The translations under genes and the position numbers were made by a program. The notes under the pieces are model-generated. The model made no database searches. It saw nothing but the letters and a program-made list of their open reading frames with translations, and had not been told where the DNA came from. This document shows positions 28,344-38,328 of a stretch of 51,529 bases of DNA, in pieces. The stretch comes from Enhygromyxa salina (lineage in GTDB: Bacteria; Myxococcota_A; Polyangia; Nannocystales; Nannocystaceae), in the NCBI RefSeq assembly GCF_002994615.1, contig NZ_PVNK01000231.1, positions 1 to 51,529 on the forward strand. Direction: 5' to 3'. Within the stretch, counting starts at the first letter, position 1. Each line of letters begins with the position of its first letter.

Positions 28344-29144
28344 ATGCTCCTCGCCGTCGACGTCGGCAACTCCAACACTTCGATCGGCGTGTTCGAGGGT
28401 GATCGCATGTGCTGCGAGCTGCGCCTCGCGACCCACCGCGACTGGACCCGCGACGAGTTCGCTATCAAGCTCGAGCGGGCCCTGGCGCTGCAGGGGCTCT
28501 GCTTCGAGGGCATCCATGACGGGGTCCTGGCCTCGGTCGTGCCCCCGGTCACCGAGCCGATCGTCGCCGCGCTGGCGCGCTATGTCGGCGTCGAGGCCCT
28601 CGTCGTCGGCCCCGGCCTCGATACGGGCATGCCCGTGCTCTACGAGCCCCCTCGCGACGTCGGCGCCGATCGCATCGTCGCCGCGATCGCGGCTCACGAG
28701 CGCTACGCGACCCCCGCTGACGGCTCGGCGGGGGCCGCGACGGTCGGGATCATCATCGTGGACTTTGGCACCGCGACGACCTTCGATGTCGTCTCGCCGA
28801 CACCCGAATACCTCGGGGGCGTGATCTCCCCGGGCGTGGGGATCAGCGCCGACGCCCTGTTCAAGCGCGCAGCCAAGCTGCCCCGGGTCGACGTCGCCAA
28901 GCCGGCCGCGGTCATCGGTCGCAACACCGTCACCGCGATCCAGTCGGGCTTGTTCTACGGCTACGTGGGCCTCGTCGAGGGCATGCTCGGCCGCATCCGG
29001 GGCGAGCTGCCCTGGACCGCCCGGGTCGTGGCGACCGGGGGTCTCGCCCGCAAGATCGCGCCCGAGACCGCGGCGATCGACGTCGTCGACGACAACCTGA
29101 TGCTCGACGGCCTTCGCCTCCTTCACCGCCGCAACCGCGGCTGA
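28344..29144 (+). CDS. coaX: Type III pantothenate kinase
   Basis: Phosphorylates pantothenate, the first step of CoA synthesis. The 266-residue protein opens with the ASKHA phosphate-1 motif AVDVGNSNTSIGV (4-16). Other hallmarks are GADRIVAAIAA, the phosphate-2 motif VDFGTATTFDVV, EYLGGVISPGVGIS, and the C-terminal VATGGLARKIA. All catalytic Asp residues appear to be present. The ATG at 28344 is preferred because the Asp motif follows directly; the in-frame ATG at 28296 adds 16 residues without homology. It usually neighbours birA in other bacteria, but not here. Confidence 0.96.
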   Translation: MLLAVDVGNSNTSIGVFEGDRMCCELRLATHRDWTRDEFAIKLERALALQGLCFEGIHDGVLASVVPPVTEPIVAALARYVGVEALVVGPGLDTGMPVLYEPPRDVGADRIVAAIAAHERYATPADGSAGAATVGIIIVDFGTATTFDVVSPTPEYLGGVISPGVGISADALFKRAAKLPRVDVAKPAAVIGRNTVTAIQSGLFYGYVGLVEGMLGRIRGELPWTARVVATGGLARKIAPETAAIDVVDDNLMLDGLRLLHRRNRG

Positions 29145-29182
29145 GGCCGCGCTCATCCGGCGCGGCGAGATCAGCTGCGATA

Positions 29183-29220
29183 TCCTCCTTCTCGCTCACC
29201 GAGGTGAGTGAGAAGGAGGA
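29183..29220 (+). promoter_or_regulatory. Hairpin that sequesters the ribosome-binding site
   Basis: Bases 29183-29199 can pair with 29204-29220 over 17 bp including one G-U pair, with loop CGAG. The 3' arm contains the strong Shine-Dalgarno AAGGAGGA, 8 bases before ATG 29229. If transcribed, this stem would hide the ribosome-binding site. It could be a translational switch, or, at DNA level, a dyad operator. Confidence 0.65.
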
Positions 29221-29228
29221 ACCACGCA

Positions 29229-30011
29229 ATGAGCAATTTCGTTCACATGGAGCTGAACACATCGGATCCCGAGGGCGCCAAGGCGTTCTATGGGGCCGTG
29301 TTTGGTTGGACCTATCAAGACGTCGCCATGCCCGACGGCACCTACTCGATGATCTTGACCCCGACTGGAGGAATCGGGGGCATTGAGCGAAGCTCGGCCC
29401 CGGACGCGCCGAGCCACTGGCTCGGCTACGTCGGCGTCGAGTCCTTGGAGCGCACGATCGCCAAGGTCGAGGAGCACGGCGGCAAGGTCCTCATCGGCGA
29501 GACCGAGGTCCCGGGCATGGGCAAGCTGGTCGTGTTCAGCGACCCCGCCGGGGCAGTGGTCGCCGCCTGGGAGGACGCAGCCACGCTCGACGAAGAGGCC
29601 GCGGCCGACGAAGAGGGCGCGGCCGACGAAGAGGCCGCACCTGCGAAGAAGAAGGCGGCGAAGAAGAAGGCTGCGAAGAAGAAGACCGCGAAGAAGAAGG
29701 CGACGAAGAAGAAGACCGCGAAGAAGAAGGCGACGAAGAAGAAGGCTGCGAAGAAGAAGGCGACGAAGAAGAAGGCGGCGAAGAAGAAAACCGCGAAGAA
29801 GAAGGCGACGAAGAAGAAGGCGACGAAGAAGGCGGCGAAGAAGAAGGCGACGAAGAAGAAGGCGACGAAGAAGGCCGGGACGAAGAAGGCGGCGAAGAAG
29901 AAGGCCGGGACGAAGAAGAAGGCGGCGAAGAAGAAGGTCGGGACGAAGAAGAAGGCGACGAAGAAGAAGGCGGCGAAGAAAAAAGCCGCGAAGAAAAAAG
30001 CCGCCAGCTAG
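29229..30011 (+). CDS. VOC/glyoxalase-fold protein fused to a histone-H1-like Lys/Ala tail
   Basis: Residues 1-115 form a VOC (glyoxalase/bleomycin-resistance) domain: FVHMELNTSDPEGAKAFYGA, VFGWTYQDV, DGTYSMILT, GKLVVFSDPAGAVVAAWE. An acidic hinge of Glu/Asp/Ala (117-137) precedes about 120 residues of repeated AKKK/TKKK motifs, as in eukaryotic histone H1 tails and bacterial Lys-rich nucleoid proteins. The tail should bind DNA or RNA nonspecifically; the VOC part may bind a small ligand. Metal ligands cannot be fixed confidently. The start ATG 29229 has a near-perfect AGGAGG. The stop codon TAG is the first part of a CTAG palindrome (30008-30027). The repeated codons GCGAAGAAGAAG make the DNA unstable. 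Confidence 0.85.
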   Translation: MSNFVHMELNTSDPEGAKAFYGAVFGWTYQDVAMPDGTYSMILTPTGGIGGIERSSAPDAPSHWLGYVGVESLERTIAKVEEHGGKVLIGETEVPGMGKLVVFSDPAGAVVAAWEDAATLDEEAAADEEGAADEEAAPAKKKAAKKKAAKKKTAKKKATKKKTAKKKATKKKAAKKKATKKKAAKKKTAKKKATKKKATKKAAKKKATKKKATKKAGTKKAAKKKAGTKKKAAKKKVGTKKKATKKKAAKKKAAKKKAAS

Positions 30012-30027
30012 CAGCCCGGGCTGCTAG
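30008..30027. repeat. Solo CTAG palindrome carrying the stop codon
   Basis: Perfect 20-bp palindrome CTAGCAGCCCGGGCTGCTAG. Its TAG (30009-30011) is the stop codon of the VOC/histone-tail gene. Related palindromes are at 40392, 43936 and 47941. Confidence 0.9.
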
Positions 30028-30040
30028 CCAAATCGGCCCC

Positions 30041-30070
30041 GGGCACGGGACCGACCGCGGCCCCGTGCCC
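30041..30070. terminator. Bidirectional hairpin terminator candidate
   Basis: GGGCACGGG (30041-30049) pairs perfectly with CCCGTGCCC (30062-30070), loop 12 bases. It lies between two converging genes, the VOC fusion and murE, so it could end both transcripts; it slightly precedes the murE stop at 30075. No long U-run follows, so the call is moderate. Confidence 0.45.
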
Positions 30071-30074
30071 TTGC

Positions 30075-31676
30075 TCAGTCCGGTTGGCGGCGCCGTCCAG
30101 AGGCTGGGCAGGGTCCCGCGATCAAAGCAGCCCGCAGCGCTCGCTCGGCCTGCTCGCGATCGTCAAAGTGGATCTTCGTCGTGCCGAGGATCTGATAGTC
30201 CTCGTGCCCCTTGCCGGCGATCAGCAGGACATCCCGGCGGTCGGCCTCGGCGATCATCCGGGCGATCGCCGCCCCGCGATCGACCTCCCGGATCAGCTCG
30301 GCGCCGCCCTCTTTGGGGGCGAGGGCGCCCGCGATCATCTGATCCACGATCGTGTCGGGATCTTCGGTCCGCGGGTTGTCGGAGGTCGCGATGAAGCGGT
30401 CCGCCCCGCGGCTGGCGATCTCGCCCATGAGCGGCCGCTTGCTGGCGTCGCGGTCGCCGCCGCAGCCGAGCAGGACGACGAGCTTGCCCCCGCTCCGCGT
30501 CGCGCTCGGGCGCAGGGCCTCGAGCGCCCGGGCGACGGCGTCGGGCGTGTGGGCGTAGTCGACGTAGACCGTCGGGCCGTCGAGCTCGGGGACCGTGACC
30601 AGCTCGAGCCGACCGGGGGCGCCGCCAGCGAGGGCGAGGGCGGCCTCGATGTGCTCGAGCTCGACGCCGAGCCCGATCGACAGCCCGATCGCAACCAACA
30701 AGTTGTCGAGGTTGTACTCGCCGACGATCGGCGAGCGGAGCTCGAGCTCTCCGACCGGCGTGCGGACCCTGGCCGCGAGACCGAGCGGGGCCGTGTGGCG
30801 CTCGACGACCGCGATCTCGGCCTCGCGCGTGGCGACCGGGGTCCGCGAGCTTCGCCAACAGCGGGCGACCCCAGCCTCGGCCGCGGCGCGCAGGAAGGCC
30901 GCCGCCGCCTCGCCCTGCTCGCGCGGGGCCACGGCCACCCCGCTGTGCAGGCAGTACTCGCGCGCGAGCAGACACTTGGCCTCGAAGTAGTCGGCCATGG
31001 TCCGGTGGTAGTCGAGGTGATCCTGGCTGAAGCTGGTCAGCGCGACCGCGCGAAAGCGCAGGGGCTTGGCCCGACGCTGGACGAGGGCGTGAGACGCGAC
31101 CTCCATGACCCCGTGGGTCGCTCCGCGTTCGCGGGCTTTTGCGAGCAGGCTCTGGAGCTCGGTCGGAAAGGGCGTGGTGAAGCCCGCGTCCGACTCGTGG
31201 TCGACGAGCCAGTTGCCGGTCGTCCCGAGCCGCACGTGGGGTCGACCGGCGGCGCGCAAGACCGCCGCGACGAGGTGCGCCGTCGTCGTCTTGCCGTTGG
31301 TCCCGGTGATCCCCGCGAGCCACATGTGCTCGCCGGGCCAGTCGTAGAAGCCCGCGGCCAGGGTTGCGAGGGCCGCGACCGTGTCGTCGACGACGATCCG
31401 GGCCGCGGCGCTCGGGACCTCCCGATCGCGCTGGACGACCAGCGTCGTCGCCCCAGCCGCGAGCGCGCGCTCGATGAACGCGTGGCCGTCGACGGTCAGC
31501 CCCGGGATCGCGACGAAGCAGTCGCCCGGCTCGACCGCGCGCGAGTCGGTCTTGGGCGGCCCGAGCGGCGTCGTTGGGCCGCAGGCGAGGGCCTCGGCGC
31601 GGAGCTCAGGGTCGAGCACCGCGAGCAGCTCGCCGACGGATCGCAGCGCGGTCTTGATCTCGCTCGAGTCGGTCAC
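30075..31676 (-). CDS. murE: UDP-MurNAc-tripeptide synthetase
   Basis: Adds the third amino acid to UDP-MurNAc-L-Ala-D-Glu in peptidoglycan synthesis, using ATP. The 533-residue protein has the N-terminal UDP domain (TDSRAVEPGDCFVAIPG), P-loop GITGTNGKTTT (122-132), EVASHAL, DHLDYHRTMADYFEAK with the carbamylated Lys, and the C-terminal DNPRTEDP (433-440). DNPR indicates meso-diaminopimelate as substrate. Start GTG 31676 is chosen by alignment to the family N-terminus. Unlike the usual dcw cluster, no murF, ftsI or mraY is next to it. The residues after HFDD are the normal C-terminus. Confidence 0.95.
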   Translation of the reverse strand: MTDSSEIKTALRSVGELLAVLDPELRAEALACGPTTPLGPPKTDSRAVEPGDCFVAIPGLTVDGHAFIERALAAGATTLVVQRDREVPSAAARIVVDDTVAALATLAAGFYDWPGEHMWLAGITGTNGKTTTAHLVAAVLRAAGRPHVRLGTTGNWLVDHESDAGFTTPFPTELQSLLAKARERGATHGVMEVASHALVQRRAKPLRFRAVALTSFSQDHLDYHRTMADYFEAKCLLAREYCLHSGVAVAPREQGEAAAAFLRAAAEAGVARCWRSSRTPVATREAEIAVVERHTAPLGLAARVRTPVGELELRSPIVGEYNLDNLLVAIGLSIGLGVELEHIEAALALAGGAPGRLELVTVPELDGPTVYVDYAHTPDAVARALEALRPSATRSGGKLVVLLGCGGDRDASKRPLMGEIASRGADRFIATSDNPRTEDPDTIVDQMIAGALAPKEGGAELIREVDRGAAIARMIAEADRRDVLLIAGKGHEDYQILGTTKIHFDDREQAERALRAALIAGPCPASGRRRQPD

Positions 31677-31690
31677 GGTCGGACGCGAAG

Positions 31691-32188
31691 CTAGCACGGG
31701 CGCGCGGACTCCAAGAGTCGCTCGCCGATGAAGCCCTGGGCGACCACGAAGCTGGTCGAGACGCCGACGCAGATGAGGACCGGCAGCGGCTCCCCGCCGA
31801 CCATGAGGCACAGCGTCGAGATCAGGCCGGGGACCTGCGGGATCGAGGTCATGAGCAGCAGCGTGTCGCGGACCTTGGCCTCGGGCGTGGCCTCCTCGGC
31901 CTCGCCGCCGGTCGCGCGGCGGACGGTGCGGTGCAGGAGCGCGATCCCGATGATCCCGGCGACCACGGTCACGGCGATCAGGATCCAGGCCAGCCGCGTG
32001 GCCCGCGTGGCGAGGAGCTCGGAGCTCAGCTCGGGCCAGTAGTATCCACGCAGCTCGGTCAGGATCGGGCCGTAGAGAGGCCCGATCACATGGATCCGGA
32101 GCAGCGTCTCGATGCCGAGGAGCATCGGCACCGAGATCGCGATCAGCACGACGATGACGCGCAGACCTGGCTGAGACGGCGCGCTCAT
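31691..32188 (-). CDS. Membrane protein, translationally coupled to SulP
   Basis: A 165-residue protein with four hydrophobic segments: VIVVLIAISVPMLLGIETLL, LAWILIAVTVVAGIIGIALL, LLLMTSIPQVPGLISTLCLMV and LPVLICVGVSTSFVVAQGFI. A charged loop with GGEAEEATPEAKV lies between the second and third. No family recognised. Its ATG overlaps the SulP stop (ATGA), so it is almost certainly translated with it. A role as accessory or regulator of the transporter is an inference from this overlap. Confidence 0.75.
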   Translation of the reverse strand: MSAPSQPGLRVIVVLIAISVPMLLGIETLLRIHVIGPLYGPILTELRGYYWPELSSELLATRATRLAWILIAVTVVAGIIGIALLHRTVRRATGGEAEEATPEAKVRDTLLLMTSIPQVPGLISTLCLMVGGEPLPVLICVGVSTSFVVAQGFIGERLLESARPC

Positions 32189-33984
32189 ATCTGGGGGGTG
32201 AAGCGGGCGGCCTTGGCCCGATCTCGAACCAGGGCCGCGCGGGGGATCAGGGTGCAGCTCGGGAACGCGAACGCGCGGCAGGTGCCCTCGCAGTAGCTGC
32301 GGTCGACGGCGGCGCTGAGCTTGGCCGCGGCCTCGGCGAAGTTGCGGTGCATGTGATCCTCGCCGAGCAGCTCGAGCAGGCCGCTGCGGGCGAAGAGATC
32401 GCGCACGGGCCCGATCGCCCCGATGATGTGGAGATCGTTGCCGCCCGCGCGCAGGGCCTCGATCAGGCGGTGGAGCGAGAGGACCGCGGTCGCGTCGACG
32501 TCGTTGACGGCGGCGAAGTCGAGCGCGAGCAGCTTCATCGGCTCGCGCTCGGCCAGCAGCGAGGTGATCCGATCGTCGAGGAAGCGGGCGTTGGCGTAGT
32601 AGAGCGGCGCGTCGATCCGCAGCATGCTGACCTGGGGGCAGACCTCGGCGGCCTCGACCCGCTCGATGTTGCGGTAGACGGTCGTGCCCGGGACGCGGCC
32701 GAGCTCGGCCGTGTGCGGCTGCGTGGTCCGGGCGACGAAGAAGACCAGCGCCGCGACGATGCCGACGGCGAGCCCGACCTCGAGGCCGATGACGAGCGTC
32801 GCGATGAAGGTCAGGACCGAGGTCACCCCGTCGGCCCGCTTGGTCTTGAACACCTCGCGCACGCCGCCGACGTCGATCAGGCTCGAGGCCGCGAGCATCA
32901 CGATCGACGCGAGCACCGGTCGCGGGAGCCACTCGAACAGGGCCCCGGCCAGGATCAGCGCCGCGAGCACCCCGAGCGCCGCGATCACCCCGGTCAGGCG
33001 CGTGCGGGCCCCGGCCTGGGCCGTGACCGTCGCGCGCGCGAGCCCGGAGCTGACCGGGAAGCTGCCGAACACCCCGCTCGCGAGGTTGGCGAGCCCGAAC
33101 GCGAACAGCTCGCGGCCGGGCTCGACGGTCCCGCGGGCCTTGGCCTCGAGCGCCTTGACGACCGTGATCGACGACACGTAGCCGATCACGAGGATCGAAG
33201 CCGCGGCCGGCAGCAGCGCGCGCATCGTGTCGAGCTCGAAGCTCGGGAGCTGCGGGCGCGGCAGCCCGCGCGGGATCTCGCCGACGACCGCGACCCCGTG
33301 GGCCGGGAGGTCGAGCGCCCACGCCAGCACGATCCCGACCACGCAGACCAGCAAGTAGTTGGGCCAGCGCGGCGCGTAGCGGCGCATCGAGACCAGCGCG
33401 ACCAAGGACCCGGACGCGACCGCGAGGGTCGGCAGGTGGACCGCGTCGAGATGCAGGAGGATCGGCCACGGCTTGGTCGCCGGGAGGCCCGGCGCGATCT
33501 CGCGTGGGATCCCAAAGAAGGGCCGCAGCTGGCTGCCCGCGGTGATCAAGCCGGCCGCCGCGTTGAAGCCGAGGATCGTCGGGTAGCCGAGGAAGTTGAC
33601 CAAAAACCCGGCCCGAACCAGCCCGAAGAGCACGAACAACACCCCGACCTCGAAGCTCAGCAAGACCGCGAGCTCGGCCCACTGCTCGGTCCCCGGCTCG
33701 GCCAGACCCTCGAGCCCCGACGCGATCATCAGGGAGGTCAAGGCGACCGGGCCGATCGCCATGAACCGACTGCTGCCGACCAGCGCGTAGACCAGCGGCG
33801 GGATCGTGGCCGCGTAGAGCCCGTAGACCGGCGGGACCCCGGCGAGGACCGCGTAGGCCAGCGCCTGCGGGACCAGCACGACCATGACCGTGATGCCCGC
33901 GAGGAGGTCGCCGCGGAAGTGTTGGCGGAGCGTCGCGAGCCCGCGCGCGTGGGCTTGGCTCAGGCGCTCGCGAAGACCGGGCAC
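32185..33984 (-). CDS. SulP-family anion transporter with STAS domain
   Basis: Inner-membrane transporter of sulfate, bicarbonate or related anions. It has the SulP start DLLAGITVMVVLVPQALAYA, GVPPVYGLYAATIPPLVYAL, GSSRFMAIGPVAL, about 10-12 membrane segments, VFGSFPVSSGLARATVTAQAG and ASIVMLAASSLIDV. The C-terminal STAS domain (about 440-560) includes RIDAPLYYANARFLDDRI and LALDFAAVNDVDATAVLSLH. The last 40 residues contain three Cys (SYCEGTCRAFAFPSC), which is unusual. Start GTG 33984 gives 599 residues, in the family range; it has a weak ribosome-binding site, and the longer frame to 34335 would be antisense to the next gene. Substrate is not determined. Confidence 0.9.
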   Translation of the reverse strand: MPGLRERLSQAHARGLATLRQHFRGDLLAGITVMVVLVPQALAYAVLAGVPPVYGLYAATIPPLVYALVGSSRFMAIGPVALTSLMIASGLEGLAEPGTEQWAELAVLLSFEVGVLFVLFGLVRAGFLVNFLGYPTILGFNAAAGLITAGSQLRPFFGIPREIAPGLPATKPWPILLHLDAVHLPTLAVASGSLVALVSMRRYAPRWPNYLLVCVVGIVLAWALDLPAHGVAVVGEIPRGLPRPQLPSFELDTMRALLPAAASILVIGYVSSITVVKALEAKARGTVEPGRELFAFGLANLASGVFGSFPVSSGLARATVTAQAGARTRLTGVIAALGVLAALILAGALFEWLPRPVLASIVMLAASSLIDVGGVREVFKTKRADGVTSVLTFIATLVIGLEVGLAVGIVAALVFFVARTTQPHTAELGRVPGTTVYRNIERVEAAEVCPQVSMLRIDAPLYYANARFLDDRITSLLAEREPMKLLALDFAAVNDVDATAVLSLHRLIEALRAGGNDLHIIGAIGPVRDLFARSGLLELLGEDHMHRNFAEAAAKLSAAVDRSYCEGTCRAFAFPSCTLIPRAALVRDRAKAARFTPQI

Positions 33985-34147
33985 GCGCGAGAGGATACTT
34001 GATGCTCGGGTTCGAGTTCGGGGCCCGCCGTGAGCGCCAGTGCGCTGAACGACCCCCGCGGCCGCTCTCGCACCTCGTCTCGCGCGCGCTCGACCCTCGC
34101 GGGTGAGCGCGTGGACGGGCAAGCGCGCAGCTGCCACACTTTGGGCG

Positions 34148-34744
34148 ATGTCCAAAGATCGCAACAAGCTGATCACACTGGCCCTCGTGGGCGCCTGTAG
34201 CTTCGGGGTCTGGAAGGCTGGCCAGGCGCTGCTCGCCGACGACGAGACCCAGGGCACCGAGCACGCCGTCAACCAGGTCTGGATCGACCACATCCCGCGC
34301 GACGATCGCGACATGATCAAGCACTTCGTGCTCATCGATCACCGCGACGGCCAGTTTGGCTCGGTCGGCCGATCCTCGCAGTGGCGTCACTCCATCGAGG
34401 TGTTTCGCTGGCGGCTGCAGCACAACACCTTGAACCTGTTCTTTCCACAGGAGCGCCAGCGCGGCGAGGTCAAGGTCCGGACTTGGCGTTGCGAGGGCGA
34501 GGCCCCCGCGCCCTTCGAGCTGTGCCTCGAGCTGACCAACAAGAGCGGTCACAGCCTGGTGCTCTACAGCCGCGACGACTGGAAGATCGAGCCCCGCGAC
34601 GTCCGCGACTCCCTCGACGACATCGCCGAAGACGCCCCGACCCTCGCCGGCGTGCTCCACAGCTTCGAAGACGGCGAAGCCGAGGCCCTCGCCGAGCTCG
34701 ATCTCGAAGGCGCCGAGTCCTGGCAGCTACGCGACTGGTTCTAG
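34148..34744 (+). CDS. Hypothetical membrane-anchored protein
   Basis: A 198-residue protein. After SKDRNK, a single hydrophobic stretch LITLALVGACSFGVWKAGQAL (about 8-28) could be a signal anchor. The rest is soluble and rich in charged residues, with FVLIDHRDGQFGSVGRSSQW, FRWRLQHNTLNLFFPQER and VRTWRCEGEAPAPFELCLEL. The last pattern suggests a beta-sandwich with a Cys pair. No family recognised. The ATG at 34148 precedes the hydrophobic stretch directly; ATG 34103 adds an unremarkable leader. Divergent from SulP. Confidence 0.7.
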   Translation: MSKDRNKLITLALVGACSFGVWKAGQALLADDETQGTEHAVNQVWIDHIPRDDRDMIKHFVLIDHRDGQFGSVGRSSQWRHSIEVFRWRLQHNTLNLFFPQERQRGEVKVRTWRCEGEAPAPFELCLELTNKSGHSLVLYSRDDWKIEPRDVRDSLDDIAEDAPTLAGVLHSFEDGEAEALAELDLEGAESWQLRDWF

Positions 34745-34749
34745 GGGAG

Positions 34750-35040
34750 GGGGTTAAAACCCCCCCGGGCGCTTTCGGACCTTGCCATGCACGGCCGCTG
34801 CGCGGCCGGTCGCTGCGTCGCTTCGCTCCTTCGCTCGATGGGCTGGTATGAGCTTCGCTATCTGGGTGCGTGGCCCCCTGGAAGGGGGCTGGTCAAGACC
34901 CCCCGGGCGCTTTCGGACCTTGCCATGCACGGCCGCTGCGCGGTCCCCTGGAAGGGGGCTGCGTCGCGTATGGTCCCCTGGAAGGGGGCTGGCTTAGGCC
35001 CCCTCGGGCGCTTTCGGAGCGAACTGAAGTGCAGGCTGGC
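34750..35040 (-). repeat. Dispersed repeat family R1, rearranged cluster in reverse orientation
   Basis: The 300-base gap contains parts of family R1 on the minus strand: CCGGGCGCTTTCGGACCTTG with CATGCACGGCCGCTGCGCGG twice (about 34767 and 34905), GGGCTGGTATGAGCTTCGC once, and three copies of CCCCTGGAAGGGGGCTG (about 34873, 34947 and 34976). The hairpin arm here has sequence CCCCCTGGAAGGGGG. It looks like nested or recombined copies. No credible gene is present. Confidence 0.75.
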
Positions 35041-35057
35041 TGGGGGGCCTCAACGGC

Positions 35058-36419
<1,362 letters not shown>

Positions 36420-36655
36420 GTCCCCTCGGCCGTCTCCGGGTGACCTACCCATCCACGGGTAGCTGTCACTCGGTACGAGTGCACGATAACACAAGGGCAC
36501 TTCGGGGACGGACGTCGTTGGGGGTCACCGGGAGAGGCCAGGCGCGATTTGTGCCGGTCGAAGACTCCCATATCTGCCGGGTACAAAACGAAGCCTGAGG
36601 CTGTAAGGCGGCTTCTGGAGCCTGCGTTCTCGGGCGCGACTCACGGACATTCGCC
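36420..36655. promoter_or_regulatory. Divergent promoter region of two vWA lipoproteins
   Basis: A 236-base gap between divergently transcribed genes, with lower GC than the coding DNA around it (for example GATAACACAAGGGC near 36485). Two promoters must lie here or nearby. I cannot assign -35/-10 boxes with confidence. Confidence 0.45.
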
Positions 36656-38182
36656 ATGCGACGCCTCTCGATTCAGCTCACCTGCATCCTCGCCCTTTTC
36701 CCCGCCCTCGGTCTCGGTTGCGCCATGAAAGCCTCCGAGGACTACGCCTACCCCGACGACAGCTCTCACGATGGGGCCGTTGCGATGGAGAAGTCCTACG
36801 ACGGTGACGATGCGGCCGCGGACATGGTTGGTGACGAGCCAGTCCCCAGTGAGGGGCCGGGCGCGGTTGCGCCCGCGCCCTTGGCCCCGATGGGCGAAGC
36901 CGAGGCGTCTGTGGCCGCGGACATGGGCGGCGCCGAGGGCAGCGGGCCGATCGGGACGAGCTCGCACAAGGCCAAGATCGCGAGCAGCAAGGGCGACAAG
37001 CGCACGGGCGGCGCTCGGGACCGCGCGCCCGCCGAGGAGGCCAAGATCGCCGTCGACGACGAGCGCTCCAGCCGCTTCGATCGCAACATTCAGTCGGGGA
37101 CCCTGACCGCCGGGAGCTTCGACGACAACCTCAACCCGTGGGTGTTCGACAAGTTCGTCGACCAGGCCCGCGCCCAGCCCGACCTCTCGCCGCTGGCCTC
37201 GGCCTTCGCGACCCAGCGCACGGTCCTGCGCGTGCAGGACGCCCAGGGTCGCCCGATCGGCGACGCCAAGGTCGAGATCGACGGCAAGCAGATGATGACC
37301 CGCAGCGACGGCCGCGTGGTCTGGGTTCAGGGTTGGGACAGCGACCGCCAGGGTCGGGGCAAGGCCACGATCGAGCACGGCAACGCCCGCGCGACCGTGA
37401 GGATCAACAACCAGATCGAGCAGCTCGTGACCCTCAAGGACGCCAAGGGCACCTTGCCGGACCAGCTCGACATCGCCCTGGTGATCGACGCGACCGGGAG
37501 CATGGGCGACGAGCTCGAGTACCTCAAGGTCGAGATCCGCGACATCGCCGAGGCGATCGACCATCACTTCCCGGGCGTCGACCAGCGCTTCGCCCTCGTC
37601 GTCTACCGCGACAACGGTGACCAGTACACGACCCGCGTGTTCGACTTCACCGGCGACCTCGACCGCTTCCAGAAGGATCTCAGCGCGCAGTCGGCCAACG
37701 GCGGCGGCGACTACCCCGAGGCCATGGACGCCGCGATGGCGGCGGCCGACAAGCTGTCGTGGCGCAAGGGCGACACCGCCCGCGTGACCTTCTTGGTCGC
37801 CGACGCCCCGCCCCACGCCAACAAGGTCGACGACACCCTCGACGCCGTCGACGGGCTGCGCAGCAAGGGCGTCGCCGTCTACCCCGTGGCCAGCTCGGGC
37901 GTCGCGGGCGAGGCCGAGTTTGTCATGCGGGCCGCCGCGATGCTGACCGGCGCCCAGTACATGTTCCTGACCGACGACTCCGGCGTCGGCAACCCCCACG
38001 CCGAGCCGCACATCCCCTGCTACACCGTCGAGCAGCTCGCGCCGCTGATGGTCCGCGCCGTCCGCTCGGAGCTGTCGGGCCGCCGGGTCGAGGCCGAGCC
38101 CCAGTACTCGATCCGGACCGTCGGCAAGGGCCAAGGCGGCGTCTGCCACAAGCCTCGCCGCACGACCAAGATCGCCAAGTGA
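36656..38182 (+). CDS. vWA-domain lipoprotein with carboxypeptidase-regulatory-like module
   Basis: A 508-residue lipoprotein with lipobox LGLGC (Cys22), a low-complexity Asp/Ala/Pro region to about 140, a short beta-sandwich (VLRVQDAQGRPIGDAKVEI...TRSDGRVVWV, about 180-225) and a vWA domain with complete MIDAS DATGSM (278-283), NGGGDYPEAM and VTFLVADAPPHA. The C-terminal tail KGQGGVCHKPRRTTKI is basic. It resembles bacterial surface vWA proteins related to Mg-chelatase-type vWA domains. Partner unknown. Its start directly faces the other vWA lipoprotein gene, so the two may be co-regulated. Confidence 0.88.
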   Translation: MRRLSIQLTCILALFPALGLGCAMKASEDYAYPDDSSHDGAVAMEKSYDGDDAAADMVGDEPVPSEGPGAVAPAPLAPMGEAEASVAADMGGAEGSGPIGTSSHKAKIASSKGDKRTGGARDRAPAEEAKIAVDDERSSRFDRNIQSGTLTAGSFDDNLNPWVFDKFVDQARAQPDLSPLASAFATQRTVLRVQDAQGRPIGDAKVEIDGKQMMTRSDGRVVWVQGWDSDRQGRGKATIEHGNARATVRINNQIEQLVTLKDAKGTLPDQLDIALVIDATGSMGDELEYLKVEIRDIAEAIDHHFPGVDQRFALVVYRDNGDQYTTRVFDFTGDLDRFQKDLSAQSANGGGDYPEAMDAAMAAADKLSWRKGDTARVTFLVADAPPHANKVDDTLDAVDGLRSKGVAVYPVASSGVAGEAEFVMRAAAMLTGAQYMFLTDDSGVGNPHAEPHIPCYTVEQLAPLMVRAVRSELSGRRVEAEPQYSIRTVGKGQGGVCHKPRRTTKIAK

Positions 38183-38261
38183 CAACCAAAACGTGAGGCG
38201 CGCGGGCCGGGGTCGAGACCTCGGCCCGCTCGCGTTTCATGCCGCCCATGAAGCGCATGAC

Positions 38262-38327
38262 CGCCCACCGAGCGACCTGCCGCTTGCGGCCGTGCGTGGC
38301 AAAGTGCGAAAGCGCCTGCGGGGGGCA
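38262..38327 (+). repeat. Dispersed repeat family R1, short copy
   Basis: GCCCACCGAGCGACC, then TGCCGCTTGCGGCC and CGTGCGTGGCAAAGTGCGA match the 3' half of the R1 unit. It has no C5/G5 hairpin. It ends one base before the stop codon of the next minus-strand gene. Confidence 0.8.
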
Positions 38328-38328
38328 A

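Noticed and set aside
29640..30005. Lys-rich repeat tract as a non-coding satellite
   Set aside because: It is in frame with a real VOC domain, strictly keeps codon phase, and ends in a stop codon, so it is coding.
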